Of a stretch of DNA of 22,142 bases, positions 15,201 through 22,142 are shown in pieces. A program made the translations under genes and the position numbers. The stretch is taken from assembly GCA_040374085.1 (NCBI GenBank), contig JBEIVB010000039.1, positions 1-22,142 of the forward strand, given 5' to 3'. This stretch comes from JBEIVB01 sp040374085. Its GTDB lineage: Bacteria; Bacteroidota; Bacteroidia; UBA4408. The notes under the pieces are model-generated. The model searched no databases and was not told the DNA's origin. It saw only the letters and a list, made by a program, of their open reading frames with translations. Numbering within the stretch: the stretch's first letter is position 1; the number at the start of each line of letters is the position of its first letter.

Positions 15201-18200
15201 TTGATTTCAACACCGGTGGCCAGCCATATGAATTAGGCATTTGGGATGCTACCGGCACAAATGGAGCCCCGGGCGCGTTGATTGGGACTGTGGCTGGATT
15301 AACCTCATTGGCCGGTACTGCTTATGTTACAGTTTCTCCAGCAGTTCCTGTTAACGGGTATTTCTATGTGGGTGTTCGTCAAACAGGCACTGTGAACGTT
15401 GCATTCAGCTATCAAACAGAGAACCCTGTACGCGGAGGTCAATTCTACTACGCTTCTCCAACCGGATCAACCAACTGGCAAGATTTTAGTGCCAACAACG
15501 CCAACTTCCGCCCGGCAGTTGAGGTGGAGTTTTCTATGCCAGTACCACCCAATTGCGCCATTTACAATTCCCCTGCAGATGGAGATTCTGGCATTTGCCA
15601 AAATGCCGCCATTCTAAGCTGGGCTTCCGGTGGTTTGGCTCCTGATTCATACAACGTTTACTTAAGCACCAGCCCAACGCTTGTCGGTGCAACTCCAGTG
15701 AATCAAACCGCATTGTCCTTCAACCCGGGTACGCTTACTCCTAATACTACTTACTACTGGCAGGTTATTCCTCAAAATGCCAATGGTTTGTCAACCGGAT
15801 GTGCTATTCAAAGCTTCACTACCGGCAACTGCTTGGTTTACCCAATGACCAACGATACCGTTACAACCTGCTTGGGAACTTTCTATGATTCAGCTGGCCC
15901 AAATGCCAATTACACGAATAATCAGAATTTAACCCAAACCTTCATTCCAGCTTCACCCAACAGTGTAATGCAGGCCTATTTCACTGCATTCCAAATTGAG
16001 AATACCTTTGACTTCCTTAGGATTTACGACGGTCCCGATGCTACTGCGCCTCTTATTGGAACCTATACAGGTGCGAACTCTCCGGGTATTGTAACAGCAG
16101 GAACGCTTAATCCGGGCAACACCCAACTTACCTTTGTATTTACCTCTGATGGCTCGGTTGTCCAAGCAGGTTGGTCAGCAACGTTAGGCTGCGTGGATAC
16201 AACTGTTGCACCCAGTTGCATTGGTTCATCATCTCCCTTGGCAGGCGAAACCAACGTAAGCGTTTTCCCAACTATTTCTTGGACCGCCGGCCCCGGTACG
16301 ACGCCAACAGGATACGATGTTTATTTTGGTCAATCCGGTCAGCCATTGGTTCAGGTGGGCACCAACATTTCCGCCACTTCATGGAACCCTCCAGGTCAGC
16401 TTTTGACCAGTACCGGTTATTGCTATAAAATCGTTCCACTAAACGCCAATGGCAGTGCAACTGGATGCGACACCATTTGCTTTACTACGGATTCGGTGGT
16501 TGTAGTTTCCATGAGCGACGGGACACTAACAACATGTTCCGGTTTATGGGTAGATCCAGCAGGTATTTCGGCAAACTATGCCAACAATTCCAACTTCACA
16601 CAAACCCTTACCCCTTCCACTCCCGGAACTGTAATGCAGGTAACTTTCAACAGCTTCAATCTAGAAGCGACCTTCGATTTCTTGAGGGCTTATGATGGTT
16701 TGGATGCTACGGCACCCTTGCTGGGAACCTTTACCGGCCTTGCGGTTCCTCCTACGGTTACTGCGGGTACGCTAAATCCAGGGAACTCCAGTATTACGTT
16801 TGTATTCACCTCCGACGGTTCCGTGGCACGTCCGGGATGGGTGGCTCAGGTTGGGTGCGTTGCAGATACTTCTCAACCTTGTTCTGCACCAACCATAACC
16901 ACCTCAGGGCCTACCTCTTTCTGCAGCGGCGGTTCGGTAACCCTTACTTCAAGTGCAACAACCAATACATGGAGCACCGGCGAAACAACTCAAAGCATTA
17001 CGGTAACAACCAGCGGTTCATTCACCGTTACGGATTCAGCTTGTGCACTCACCTCCGATCCAACCATCGTTAACGTGATTGCTCCTGTTGTTCCAACCAT
17101 TCAGTTAACCGGCAACGATACCATATGCTCTGGAGGAAGCACCACGCTTACCGCTTCTCTAGGTGGTATTCCTGTTCCTCCCGGAGGCGCCAGTTATTCT
17201 TGGAGTCCAGGTGGTCAAACCACCTCTAGCATCACAGCCACACAAGCAGGATGCTACACGGTAACCGTGACGGCTTTTGGTTGCTCGGCTGCGTCTGCTC
17301 CAACCTGCATCGTAGTTGGCAACGCCCCGGTTCCAACCATTCAGTTGACCGGAAACGATACCATTTGTACGGGTGGAAGCACCATTCTTACTGCTTCGCT
17401 AGGGGGTATTCCTGTGCTTCCGGGATCAGTTACTTATTCATGGAATCCGGGTGGGCAAACCACTGCCAGTATCACCGCTACACAAGCGGGTTGTTATACG
17501 GTAACCGTTTCTGCCTTTGGTTGCTCTGCTACATCTGCACCTACTTGCATTGTGGTAAACAATTCTATTGTTACCCCGGTAATTTCATCTAACAACGGGA
17601 ATGTTATTTGCGCAGGTGGAAACATTGGCTTGAGCGTTGGAGGTTCTTACACCTCTTACCTCTGGTCCAACGGGGCAACATCTTCGTCCATCAATGTAAC
17701 CACGCCGGGTTGTTACACGGTCACCGTTTCCAATGCCGGTGGATGTACAGCTACCTCTGCTCAATTCTGCATCACAGCTCCTTCTGCTCCATCGATTTCT
17801 GCCAGCGGCAACACCACCTTCTGTTCAGGAGGCTCCGTGTTCTTAACCTCCAGCGCGTCTAGTGGCAATGTTTGGAGCACAGGTGCAACAACACAGACCA
17901 TCACCGTTACGCAATCTGGCAGCTACACCGTTACTGTAACCAACGGTTCTTGTACTGCTGCTTCGGCACCGGTAGTAGTTACGGTGAATACAGTGGTTGT
18001 GCCAACCATTTCTGCCAGCGCAACTTCGGTATGTGCGGGTAACACAGCTACATTAACCTGTTCATCCGATCCGAGTTATGCCTCGTATGCTTGGACAAAC
18101 GGAGCTACCACCCAAACCATTTCGGTTGGGGCCGGTACATATGCCGTTACCATCACCTCAACGAATGGCTGCTCTGCAACAGCACCGTCTGTGACCATTA

Positions 18201-18949
18201 CCACAGGAACAGGAACACAGCCCTTTATTACCGTAGGTGGTCCAACAACCATTTGCGAGGGAGATGGTGTAACCATGCTTTCCAGCAGTGTTACAGGAAA
18301 CACATGGAACTTCAATGGAAGCCCAATGCCGGGACAAACTGGTATTACTTGTACCGCTACCCAGATGGGCATCTACAGCTTAACAGTGAATGTAAACGGC
18401 TGTGTAAGCACTTCTGCAACGGTTCCAGTAGTGGTGAATCCAAGGCCAACCGCCAGTGGTTCTCACACCAGCAACATCAACGGGGTTACCGTCTTCACCA
18501 ACAGTTCGGTTAACTTCACGGCTTCGCAGTGGAACTTTGGCGACGGCACTGCTTTTAGCAACGCAACCAACCCTGTTCATGCCTACACAGCAGATGGTAC
18601 CTACACGGTTGTGCTGGTTGCCTACAACGATTGTGGATCTGACAGCGACACCCTTCAGGTGAACATTTTCGGAACCGGTGTTCGTGAACTCACTCACGGC
18701 GAAACCCTTTCCGTGTTCCCGAACCCAACCCAAGATCAGGTTACCGTTGATTTCACCGACGCGCGCACCCAAAGCCTGAAAGTTCAGGTGGTAGATGTTG
18801 CTGGTCAGGTAATCTTCAGCCAGTCTATGGGCACCTTTAATGGTCGCTTCAAGCAGACCATCGATATGGCTGGTGTATCAGCAGGTGTTTACTTCGTACA
18901 ATTGATTACCGATAACGACACCATCACCCGTAAGTTGTTGAAGAACTAA
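12218..18949 (+). CDS. Giant multidomain T9SS-exported surface protein (GEVED, CUB, Fn3, Ig-like, PKD)
   Basis: 2243 residues. Residues 1-28 are a signal peptide. Domains by inspection: GEVED-like ~30-180 and ~278-430 (WIDWDQNSVYD, WIDFDHSGSFD), each followed by an Ig-like domain (TYQWQSS) to ~275 and ~525; CUB-like ~528-641, ~1208-1326 and ~1428-1548 (FDFLRIYDG, FVFTSDGS...GW); Fn3-like ~645-738, ~1110-1205 and ~1330-1425 (NTTYYYQVTPYN); a domain with DSFGDGWNGG ~741-845; a CARDB-like domain ~845-951; a beta-rich region ~953-1108; seven Ig-like repeats ~1557-2074; PKD ~2075-2152 (WNFGDG); and a type A T9SS sorting domain from ~2160 (SVFPNPTQDQV ... GVYFVQL ... KLLKN). The sorting domain means Sec export, then T9SS passage and cell-surface attachment or release. 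No catalytic domain is evident, so adhesion or matrix binding is most likely. It has many Cys pairs and high Ser/Thr content. A strong terminator follows. Confidence 0.9.
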   Translation: MKSNSYILKVLGLAGALVLFLGWSAQAQYCPATYTNACATSNDFINDFSTQGGTTNISNLGTGCNGQADNYQYYPGQVLTCAANDIITLNLQSGSQWSQGFSVWIDWDQNSVYDATDLVYSSPNAATSLFTGTFVVPPTAIGGLTRMRVRCRFSLVPTDPCINYTYGETEEYDVQVAQSVACSLPVLGGVAAANPSAVCPNQNVSLIVSGQSTGTGITYQWQSSPDGTNWTDIVGATSFSYVTTISANTQFRCGISCSSSPFVYSSGVSVSLNDFFACYCNTNLGGACASGGISEFSISSTSLFNSNTLCDDLTAPNYSVYPGTGSTTADLQILASYNFNIITNDNTISSVWIDFDHSGSFDADEWTQLSVTSTPDIVTTATVTIPADALSGLTGMRVRSRLANNVNNETSACLAMGSGSTHDYVVNLVAPQSCSGAPVAGLAAASDSSLCPNTNFSLFLQGAGVAAGITYQWQSSADGLTGWTDIGGATASILATSIQATTYFRCVLTCGTLSSNSGSVMISAENCIVLDGTNTTACSGTFFDPGAAGNYANNTDLTSTITPSTPGAYLAADFTSFQLENTFDFLRIYDGTSTAAPLIGTFTGTASPGLVIASNAAGALTFRFTSDGSATFSGWVANLSCQTTPPTCATITAPADGAVDICTTSGAVSWEAQGATVGYIVSFGTSPTLANATVDTVSINGFYPGALQANTTYYYQVTPYNTFGNASNCPIQSYTTGTCSNCTYSVNLFDSFGDGWNGGQVQVYVNSVEVAGSPFTLATGGGPGNFTFPISTGDSIITLYTPGSFSGENSFTVLNSFGQVVFTSGGNNVAPVDTLTFVGLANCSPVTNDAEVGIMYTYGKIPVNYGTPQQIQVRVTNNNTFDPMNLPVTLTVTGANPFTNTQTVNGLAPGATALVTFANYSPSTPGISTLSISVPNDQNNADNTVSMNQEATANLYSYKYLGVSNTGGVGFNGATGDFVTRFYSNGAQTINQIDIDFNTGGQPYELGIWDATGTNGAPGALIGTVAGLTSLAGTAYVTVSPAVPVNGYFYVGVRQTGTVNVAFSYQTENPVRGGQFYYASPTGSTNWQDFSANNANFRPAVEVEFSMPVPPNCAIYNSPADGDSGICQNAAILSWASGGLAPDSYNVYLSTSPTLVGATPVNQTALSFNPGTLTPNTTYYWQVIPQNANGLSTGCAIQSFTTGNCLVYPMTNDTVTTCLGTFYDSAGPNANYTNNQNLTQTFIPASPNSVMQAYFTAFQIENTFDFLRIYDGPDATAPLIGTYTGANSPGIVTAGTLNPGNTQLTFVFTSDGSVVQAGWSATLGCVDTTVAPSCIGSSSPLAGETNVSVFPTISWTAGPGTTPTGYDVYFGQSGQPLVQVGTNISATSWNPPGQLLTSTGYCYKIVPLNANGSATGCDTICFTTDSVVVVSMSDGTLTTCSGLWVDPAGISANYANNSNFTQTLTPSTPGTVMQVTFNSFNLEATFDFLRAYDGLDATAPLLGTFTGLAVPPTVTAGTLNPGNSSITFVFTSDGSVARPGWVAQVGCVADTSQPCSAPTITTSGPTSFCSGGSVTLTSSATTNTWSTGETTQSITVTTSGSFTVTDSACALTSDPTIVNVIAPVVPTIQLTGNDTICSGGSTTLTASLGGIPVPPGGASYSWSPGGQTTSSITATQAGCYTVTVTAFGCSAASAPTCIVVGNAPVPTIQLTGNDTICTGGSTILTASLGGIPVLPGSVTYSWNPGGQTTASITATQAGCYTVTVSAFGCSATSAPTCIVVNNSIVTPVISSNNGNVICAGGNIGLSVGGSYTSYLWSNGATSSSINVTTPGCYTVTVSNAGGCTATSAQFCITAPSAPSISASGNTTFCSGGSVFLTSSASSGNVWSTGATTQTITVTQSGSYTVTVTNGSCTAASAPVVVTVNTVVVPTISASATSVCAGNTATLTCSSDPSYASYAWTNGATTQTISVGAGTYAVTITSTNGCSATAPSVTITTGTGTQPFITVGGPTTICEGDGVTMLSSSVTGNTWNFNGSPMPGQTGITCTATQMGIYSLTVNVNGCVSTSATVPVVVNPRPTASGSHTSNINGVTVFTNSSVNFTASQWNFGDGTAFSNATNPVHAYTADGTYTVVLVAYNDCGSDSDTLQVNIFGTGVRELTHGETLSVFPNPTQDQVTVDFTDARTQSLKVQVVDVAGQVIFSQSMGTFNGRFKQTIDMAGVSAGVYFVQLITDNDTITRKLLKN
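16886..18438 (+). repeat. Seven tandem Ig-like repeat units within the surface-protein gene
   Basis: Residues ~1557-2074 fall into seven units of about 65-80 residues. Each has a Cys early (F/IC-S/A/T-GG), a WS/WN/WT core near the middle and a Y-x-VTV strand near the end. Units two and three are closest to each other. The whole array lies directly before the PKD domain and sorting signal, so it probably forms a stalk near the cell surface. Confidence 0.85.
17090..17569 (+). repeat. Direct duplication of a 240-bp unit (two copies)
   Basis: Bases 17090-17329 and 17330-17569 align without gaps at an offset of exactly 240 bp (80 codons). By hand count there are about 50 mismatches in the first 230 bases but only about 11 changes in 77 residues, so most changes are synonymous. 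Both copies begin with the codons for PTIQLTGNDTIC. Confidence 0.9.
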
Positions 18950-18971
18950 TCGGGAGATTGCCTTCTCTTTC

Positions 18972-19005
18972 AAAAGGGGAGTTCCATAATGGAGCTCCCC
19001 TTTTT
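18972..19005 (+). terminator. Rho-independent terminator after the giant surface-protein gene
   Basis: A 14-bp stem (18972-18985 with 18991-19004) has one G-T wobble pair, a 5-base loop ATAAT, and ends in a run of five T (19001-19005). It starts 22 bp after the TAA of the surface-protein gene and 65 bp before the next start. The A-tract on the 5' side pairs with the T-tract, so it could work in both directions. It separates the surface-protein transcript from the downstream rlmB operon. Confidence 0.9.
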
Positions 19006-19057
19006 GCGTTTCAAGGAATTTTAACGGCCTATGCCCTCCCTCCTTGAAAACCCTGCT

Positions 19058-19065
19058 TACATTTA
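19058..19065 (+). promoter_or_regulatory. Candidate -7 box (TACATTTA) for the rlmB operon
   Basis: One mismatch from TAnnTTTG, ending 4 bases before ATG 19070 and downstream of the terminator that closes the previous unit. A new promoter is needed in the interval 19006-19069; no well-spaced -33 TTG is visible. It also agrees with ATG 19070 as the true start rather than 19031. Confidence 0.3.
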
Positions 19066-19069
19066 CCCT

Positions 19070-20326
19070 ATGTTTTGGAGAAGTATACTTCTGTTGATTT
19101 TAATGGGCTTAGGCCAGGTAAAAGCAAGTTATTTGCTGATTCCAATGGATCAAACTCAGAAGAACCACCTAAAGGCATACGGCATTGCCTACTGGAGCCT
19201 TAAGGGCGGTTTGGAAGTAGATTGGTTGTTGAATTATCAGGGCGGTTCTTTCGCTATCAAATACACCAAGCCGGTTGAGGCAGAATGCAACATAAGAGGC
19301 GTTACGGTTCAAACGCTTGCCGATGCCCAATACAATTCACTTCTGCAAGAAATTGGCAATCCAGAGGTCAACCAAGATGTTGTAAAACTAGAGAAGGCTC
19401 CTAAAGTTGCGGTTTATTCTCCCAAGACCAAGCAGCCATGGGACGATGCCGTTACCATGGTACTTACGTATGCCGAAATACCTTACGAGGTTGTATACGA
19501 CGAAGAGATTCTGCAAGGGAAATTGCTAACCTATGATTGGTTGCATTTGCATCACGAGGATTTTACCGGCCAATACGGGAAATTTTACGCCATGTACCAC
19601 AATGCCGGTTGGTATCAGGAACAGGTTAGGGCATCTGAAGCCCTGGCCAAGAAAATGGGTTTCTCTAAAGTATCGCAGGAAAAGCTGGCAGTTGCTCAGC
19701 GCATTCGCGATTTCACTGCGGGCGGAGGCTTCTTGTTTGCCATGTGCTCCGCTACCGATAGCTACGACATCGCGCTGGCCGCAGAAGGTGTAGACATTTG
19801 TGAAGCTATGTTTGACGGTGACGGTGCAGATATGAGGGCCAACAGCAGATTGGATTTCTCAAAAACGTTTGCATTCTCAAACTTTAAGTTGGAAATGAAC
19901 CCAATGATCTATGAATATGCCAACATAGATGCCCCCGTTCCAAGAAGGGTTTCACAACCCAATGATTTGTTTGTGTTATTCGATTTCTCAGCCAAATGGG
20001 ACCCTGTGCCAACCATGCTCTGTCAAAATCACGAACAGATTATAAAAGGGTTTATGGGGCAAACAACAGCCTTTAATAAAGACCTCTTAAAATCCAATGT
20101 CCTCATCATGGGTGATAACAAATCACTCAACGAAGCACGCTACATTCACGGAGAATTTGGAAAGGGCATGTGGACGTTTTATGGAGGTCACGATCCGGAA
20201 GATTATCAACATCTTGTTGGAGATCCAACTACCGACCTTTCTTTGCACCCCAATTCGCCCGGTTTTAGGCTCATATTGAACAATATTTTGTTTCCCGCTG
20301 CACGCAAAAAGAAACAGAAAACATGA
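19070..20326 (+). CDS. Exported conserved Bacteroidota protein of the 'asparagine synthetase B'-labelled family; true function unknown
   Basis: About 418 residues. ATG 19070 directly starts a signal peptide MFWRSILLLILMGLGQVKAS; an ATG at 19031 would add 13 residues before it. From memory, close relatives in Flavobacteriia share IPMDxxQKNHLKAYGIAYW, KQPWDDAVTMVLTYAEIPYE, LHLHHEDFTGQYGKF, SAKWDPVPTMLCQNH, GGHDPEDYQH and a basic end like KKKQKT, and are often labelled asparagine synthetase B. The sequence does not support that label: there is no N-terminal catalytic Cys after Met, no class II amidotransferase domain, no ATP-pyrophosphatase SGGxDS loop, and it is exported. The segment GGGFLFAMCSATDS (Cys226) could be a nucleophile elbow of a class I glutamine amidotransferase-like fold, which is speculation. 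It overlaps the next gene by ATGA. Confidence 0.8.
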   Translation: MFWRSILLLILMGLGQVKASYLLIPMDQTQKNHLKAYGIAYWSLKGGLEVDWLLNYQGGSFAIKYTKPVEAECNIRGVTVQTLADAQYNSLLQEIGNPEVNQDVVKLEKAPKVAVYSPKTKQPWDDAVTMVLTYAEIPYEVVYDEEILQGKLLTYDWLHLHHEDFTGQYGKFYAMYHNAGWYQEQVRASEALAKKMGFSKVSQEKLAVAQRIRDFTAGGGFLFAMCSATDSYDIALAAEGVDICEAMFDGDGADMRANSRLDFSKTFAFSNFKLEMNPMIYEYANIDAPVPRRVSQPNDLFVLFDFSAKWDPVPTMLCQNHEQIIKGFMGQTTAFNKDLLKSNVLIMGDNKSLNEARYIHGEFGKGMWTFYGGHDPEDYQHLVGDPTTDLSLHPNSPGFRLILNNILFPAARKKKQKT

Positions 20327-21612
20327 TTGCTCGAACAGTCTCGGTTTGGTATAAGAACGCAAGACGGTTGTTGCTTGCTTTGTTCGTGGTTTGGGCATCA
20401 TGCAAGCCCCCACAAATGGCCGGCAGAATGGCGGCGAGCCTAAACCGCGAACAACTTGATTTGCATCCCAGAACGCTTGTATTCCATGAAGATTCTAATA
20501 AAACGAGGGTTTATTTTGATCTTAAACCAAACGAACTGCTTGCTATACGTTCCGAGGGCAACTCCATGACCAAGCGGTTGCGCATTCGTTATGAATTGTA
20601 CCCATCTATGGATGCCAAAAGCGCAACGGATTCCGGAAGCTACCAAATCCTCGATTCCCTCACACACACCCAGAACGACAGAATCCTAAGTTCCTTTACC
20701 CTTCCTTTTCCCTACGGCAAAACTGGAGTTCTGGTTATGCAATTATCTGATCTAAACCGGAAATCCGATCAGGTTTTATTGGTAAAAATGGATAAAACAA
20801 ACCCTAATTCGAGGCAGTTTTATCTTCCTATGAATTCCGATTCTACTCCGCTGTTTTCCTACCGAGCTGCAAATCCTCAATCTGTTTTGTTGCGCTGGTG
20901 GAAACCACTTACAAAACCGGTTCAATCTCGCGTGTACCGCCGCGAATTCCCACTTCCGTTGCCGCCCTTTTCTTTAAAAGATCCCAAGCCATTCGATTAT
21001 TACGCCGATAGCATCTTTTATGCTCAGCCTACACCAGAAGGATGGATTGTCTTCAACATCCAACAGCGAAGTTTCTATCATCTTGTTGCAGATACCAACA
21101 GGCGAGAGGGCTTGACGCTGTTTAGTTTTGGTGAAGGGTTCCCTGTTGTAGATGAACCCCTGGAATTGGCGCGTACGGTGCGGTTCATTACTACACGACA
21201 GGAATACGATGAAATATCCGGTGTTAATGGACAAACGCTCGGCTTGGAGGGTTTTTGGCTACGATGCTCGGGCAGCCGCGATAAGGCAAAATCGCTTATG
21301 AATACCTATTATTCGAGAGTGGAAACATCCAACCAATACTTTACCTCATACGACCAGGGTTGGAAATCGGATCGGGGATTGATTTTCATCGTTTTTGGTT
21401 CTCCAACCTCTGTTTCCTACGACAGCAACAGCGAAACGTGGACTTACGGTGAGGACAACTCGAGCCGTTCGGTACGATTCACGTTTTCTAAAGTAGAGAA
21501 CCCGTTTACCGACAACGATTTCATGTTAAATCGATCGGAAATTTATAAAGACACTTGGCTGCGCATGGTAGATGCTTGGAGGCAAGGCCGTGTGATGAGC
21601 GATAAACCATGA
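20323..21612 (+). CDS. GWxTD domain-containing exported protein, probable lipoprotein
   Basis: About 429 residues. The N terminus (basic, then RRLLLALFVVWASC) is an export signal; Cys27 could be lipidated, although Trp at -3 of the lipobox is unusual. The C-terminal region carries the GWxTD signature as GWKSDRG (Gly346-Trp347-Lys348-Ser349-Asp350) in SYDQGWKSDRGLIFIVFGSP, with Ser in place of Thr, followed by ETWTYGEDN, as usual in the family. Upstream, RFITTRQEYDEI and FWLRCSG...NTYYSRVE also fit. The middle part looks beta-rich. The biochemical role of the GWxTD family is unknown. The start overlaps the preceding stop (ATGA 20323-20326) and its own stop overlaps rlmB (ATGA 21609-21612), so the three genes are probably translated in a coupled way. 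Confidence 0.87.
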   Translation: MIARTVSVWYKNARRLLLALFVVWASCKPPQMAGRMAASLNREQLDLHPRTLVFHEDSNKTRVYFDLKPNELLAIRSEGNSMTKRLRIRYELYPSMDAKSATDSGSYQILDSLTHTQNDRILSSFTLPFPYGKTGVLVMQLSDLNRKSDQVLLVKMDKTNPNSRQFYLPMNSDSTPLFSYRAANPQSVLLRWWKPLTKPVQSRVYRREFPLPLPPFSLKDPKPFDYYADSIFYAQPTPEGWIVFNIQQRSFYHLVADTNRREGLTLFSFGEGFPVVDEPLELARTVRFITTRQEYDEISGVNGQTLGLEGFWLRCSGSRDKAKSLMNTYYSRVETSNQYFTSYDQGWKSDRGLIFIVFGSPTSVSYDSNSETWTYGEDNSSRSVRFTFSKVENPFTDNDFMLNRSEIYKDTWLRMVDAWRQGRVMSDKP

Positions 21613-22142
21613 GCAAACCATCCGATTTTTTAATTTTTGGCATTCATCCGGTTGAAGAAGCGTTGTCTGCAGGTAAAACCTTAGATAAGGTTCTCATTCA
21701 ACAAGGGGTGGAAGGTGCCTCTTTGCATGCACTCATGCAAGAACTGCGGAAAAGGAGCATCCCCTATTCCCAAGCTCCCAAGCAGGCTTTGGATCGGGTA
21801 ACCCGAAAAAACCACCAGGGTATCATTGCTTTTGTTAGCCCGGTTGAGTTTGTGGCTGTTGAGGATGTGGTGGCATCTGCATTCGAAAGTGGCCAGAATC
21901 CCCTCATCTTGGTGTTGGATAGAGTTACCGATGTTCGAAATTTTGGAGCTCTTTGTAGAACAGCCGAGGCGATGGGCTGCCATGCCGTTGTGTTTCCCGG
22001 AAAAAATGCCGCGCGGTTAAACGAGGACGCAGTGAAAGCTTCAGCCGGAGCATTGTTGAAAATCCCGCTGTGTAAAAGTCCTAACCTAAAGTACACTCTT
22101 GCCCAGTTAAAGGCATCGGGTTTGATGGTGGTTGCCTGTACA
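21609..22142 (+). CDS. rlmB: 23S rRNA 2'-O-methyltransferase RlmB-like (5' part, cut by window edge)
   Basis: The first 178 residues are visible with no stop before the window ends; the family is usually about 245 residues. Residues 1-78 match the L30e-like N domain (FLIFGIHPVEEALSAGK, DKVLIQQG, ALMQELRKRSIPYSQAP, TRKNHQGIIAFV). The SPOUT domain begins with motif 1, LILVLDRVTDVRNFGALCRT, followed by AMGCHAVVFPGKNAARLNED and VKASAGALLKIPL. RlmB methylates the ribose of G2251 in the 23S rRNA peptidyl-transferase loop. The start ATG overlaps the preceding stop as ATGA. The assignment to RlmB rather than another TrmH subfamily rests on the GIHPVEEAL start and is likely but not certain; motifs 2 and 3 lie outside the window. 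Confidence 0.88.
   Translation, partial: MSKPSDFLIFGIHPVEEALSAGKTLDKVLIQQGVEGASLHALMQELRKRSIPYSQAPKQALDRVTRKNHQGIIAFVSPVEFVAVEDVVASAFESGQNPLILVLDRVTDVRNFGALCRTAEAMGCHAVVFPGKNAARLNEDAVKASAGALLKIPLCKSPNLKYTLAQLKASGLMVVACT

Noticed and set aside
16886..18438. Repeat array as a possible CRISPR
   Set aside because: The units are 65-80 codons long, in frame and coding; there are no short identical repeats with unique spacers.
19070..20326. Asparagine synthetase assignment
   Set aside because: Neither of the two catalytic domains of asparagine synthetase B is visible and the protein has a signal peptide.
1..22142. Mobile element, integrated phage or defence island
   Set aside because: No transposase, integrase, attachment repeat, toxin-antitoxin or nuclease gene is visible; the genes are mainly core functions in compact order.

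Overview
The window looks like chromosomal DNA of a Bacteroidota member. It has a type IX secretion (T9SS) type A sorting domain on a giant surface protein, a TonB-dependent receptor with an N-terminal carboxypeptidase-regulatory-like domain, a TamL-type lipoprotein, a GWxTD protein and no clear Shine-Dalgarno sequences. TAnnTTTG-like -7 boxes sit just before several start codons. Genus and order cannot be fixed from the sequence. The composition is less AT-rich than typical Flavobacterium. No mobile element, tRNA, rRNA or CRISPR array is visible, and the window is almost entirely coding.

Layout from left to right: the 3' end of kdsB (+); tamL (-), which shares 4-bp palindromic junctions with both neighbours; a TrmH/SpoU-family RNA methyltransferase (+); a TonB-dependent receptor (+); a DUF885 lipoprotein and nadB (-, coupled by ATGA); an Nfu-type Fe-S scaffold gene and an SRPBCC gene (+); a membrane-anchored J-domain protein (-); a Sco-type copper chaperone (+); a small secreted coiled-coil protein followed by a 2243-residue mosaic T9SS surface protein (+) and a strong intrinsic terminator; then a tight operon (+) of a secreted protein of the type usually labelled 'asparagine synthetase B', a GWxTD protein and rlmB, which runs off the right edge.

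Functional themes are envelope biogenesis (KDO activation, TamL), outer-membrane uptake (TonB-dependent receptor), NAD synthesis with Fe-S maturation (nadB, nfu), rRNA/tRNA methylation (two SpoU-type enzymes), copper delivery (Sco) and surface display (the T9SS protein and its small secreted neighbour). The least understood parts are the small secreted protein paired with the giant adhesin-like protein, and the three-gene operon that couples two exported proteins of unknown function to an rRNA methyltransferase. All gaps between genes are under 160 bp.
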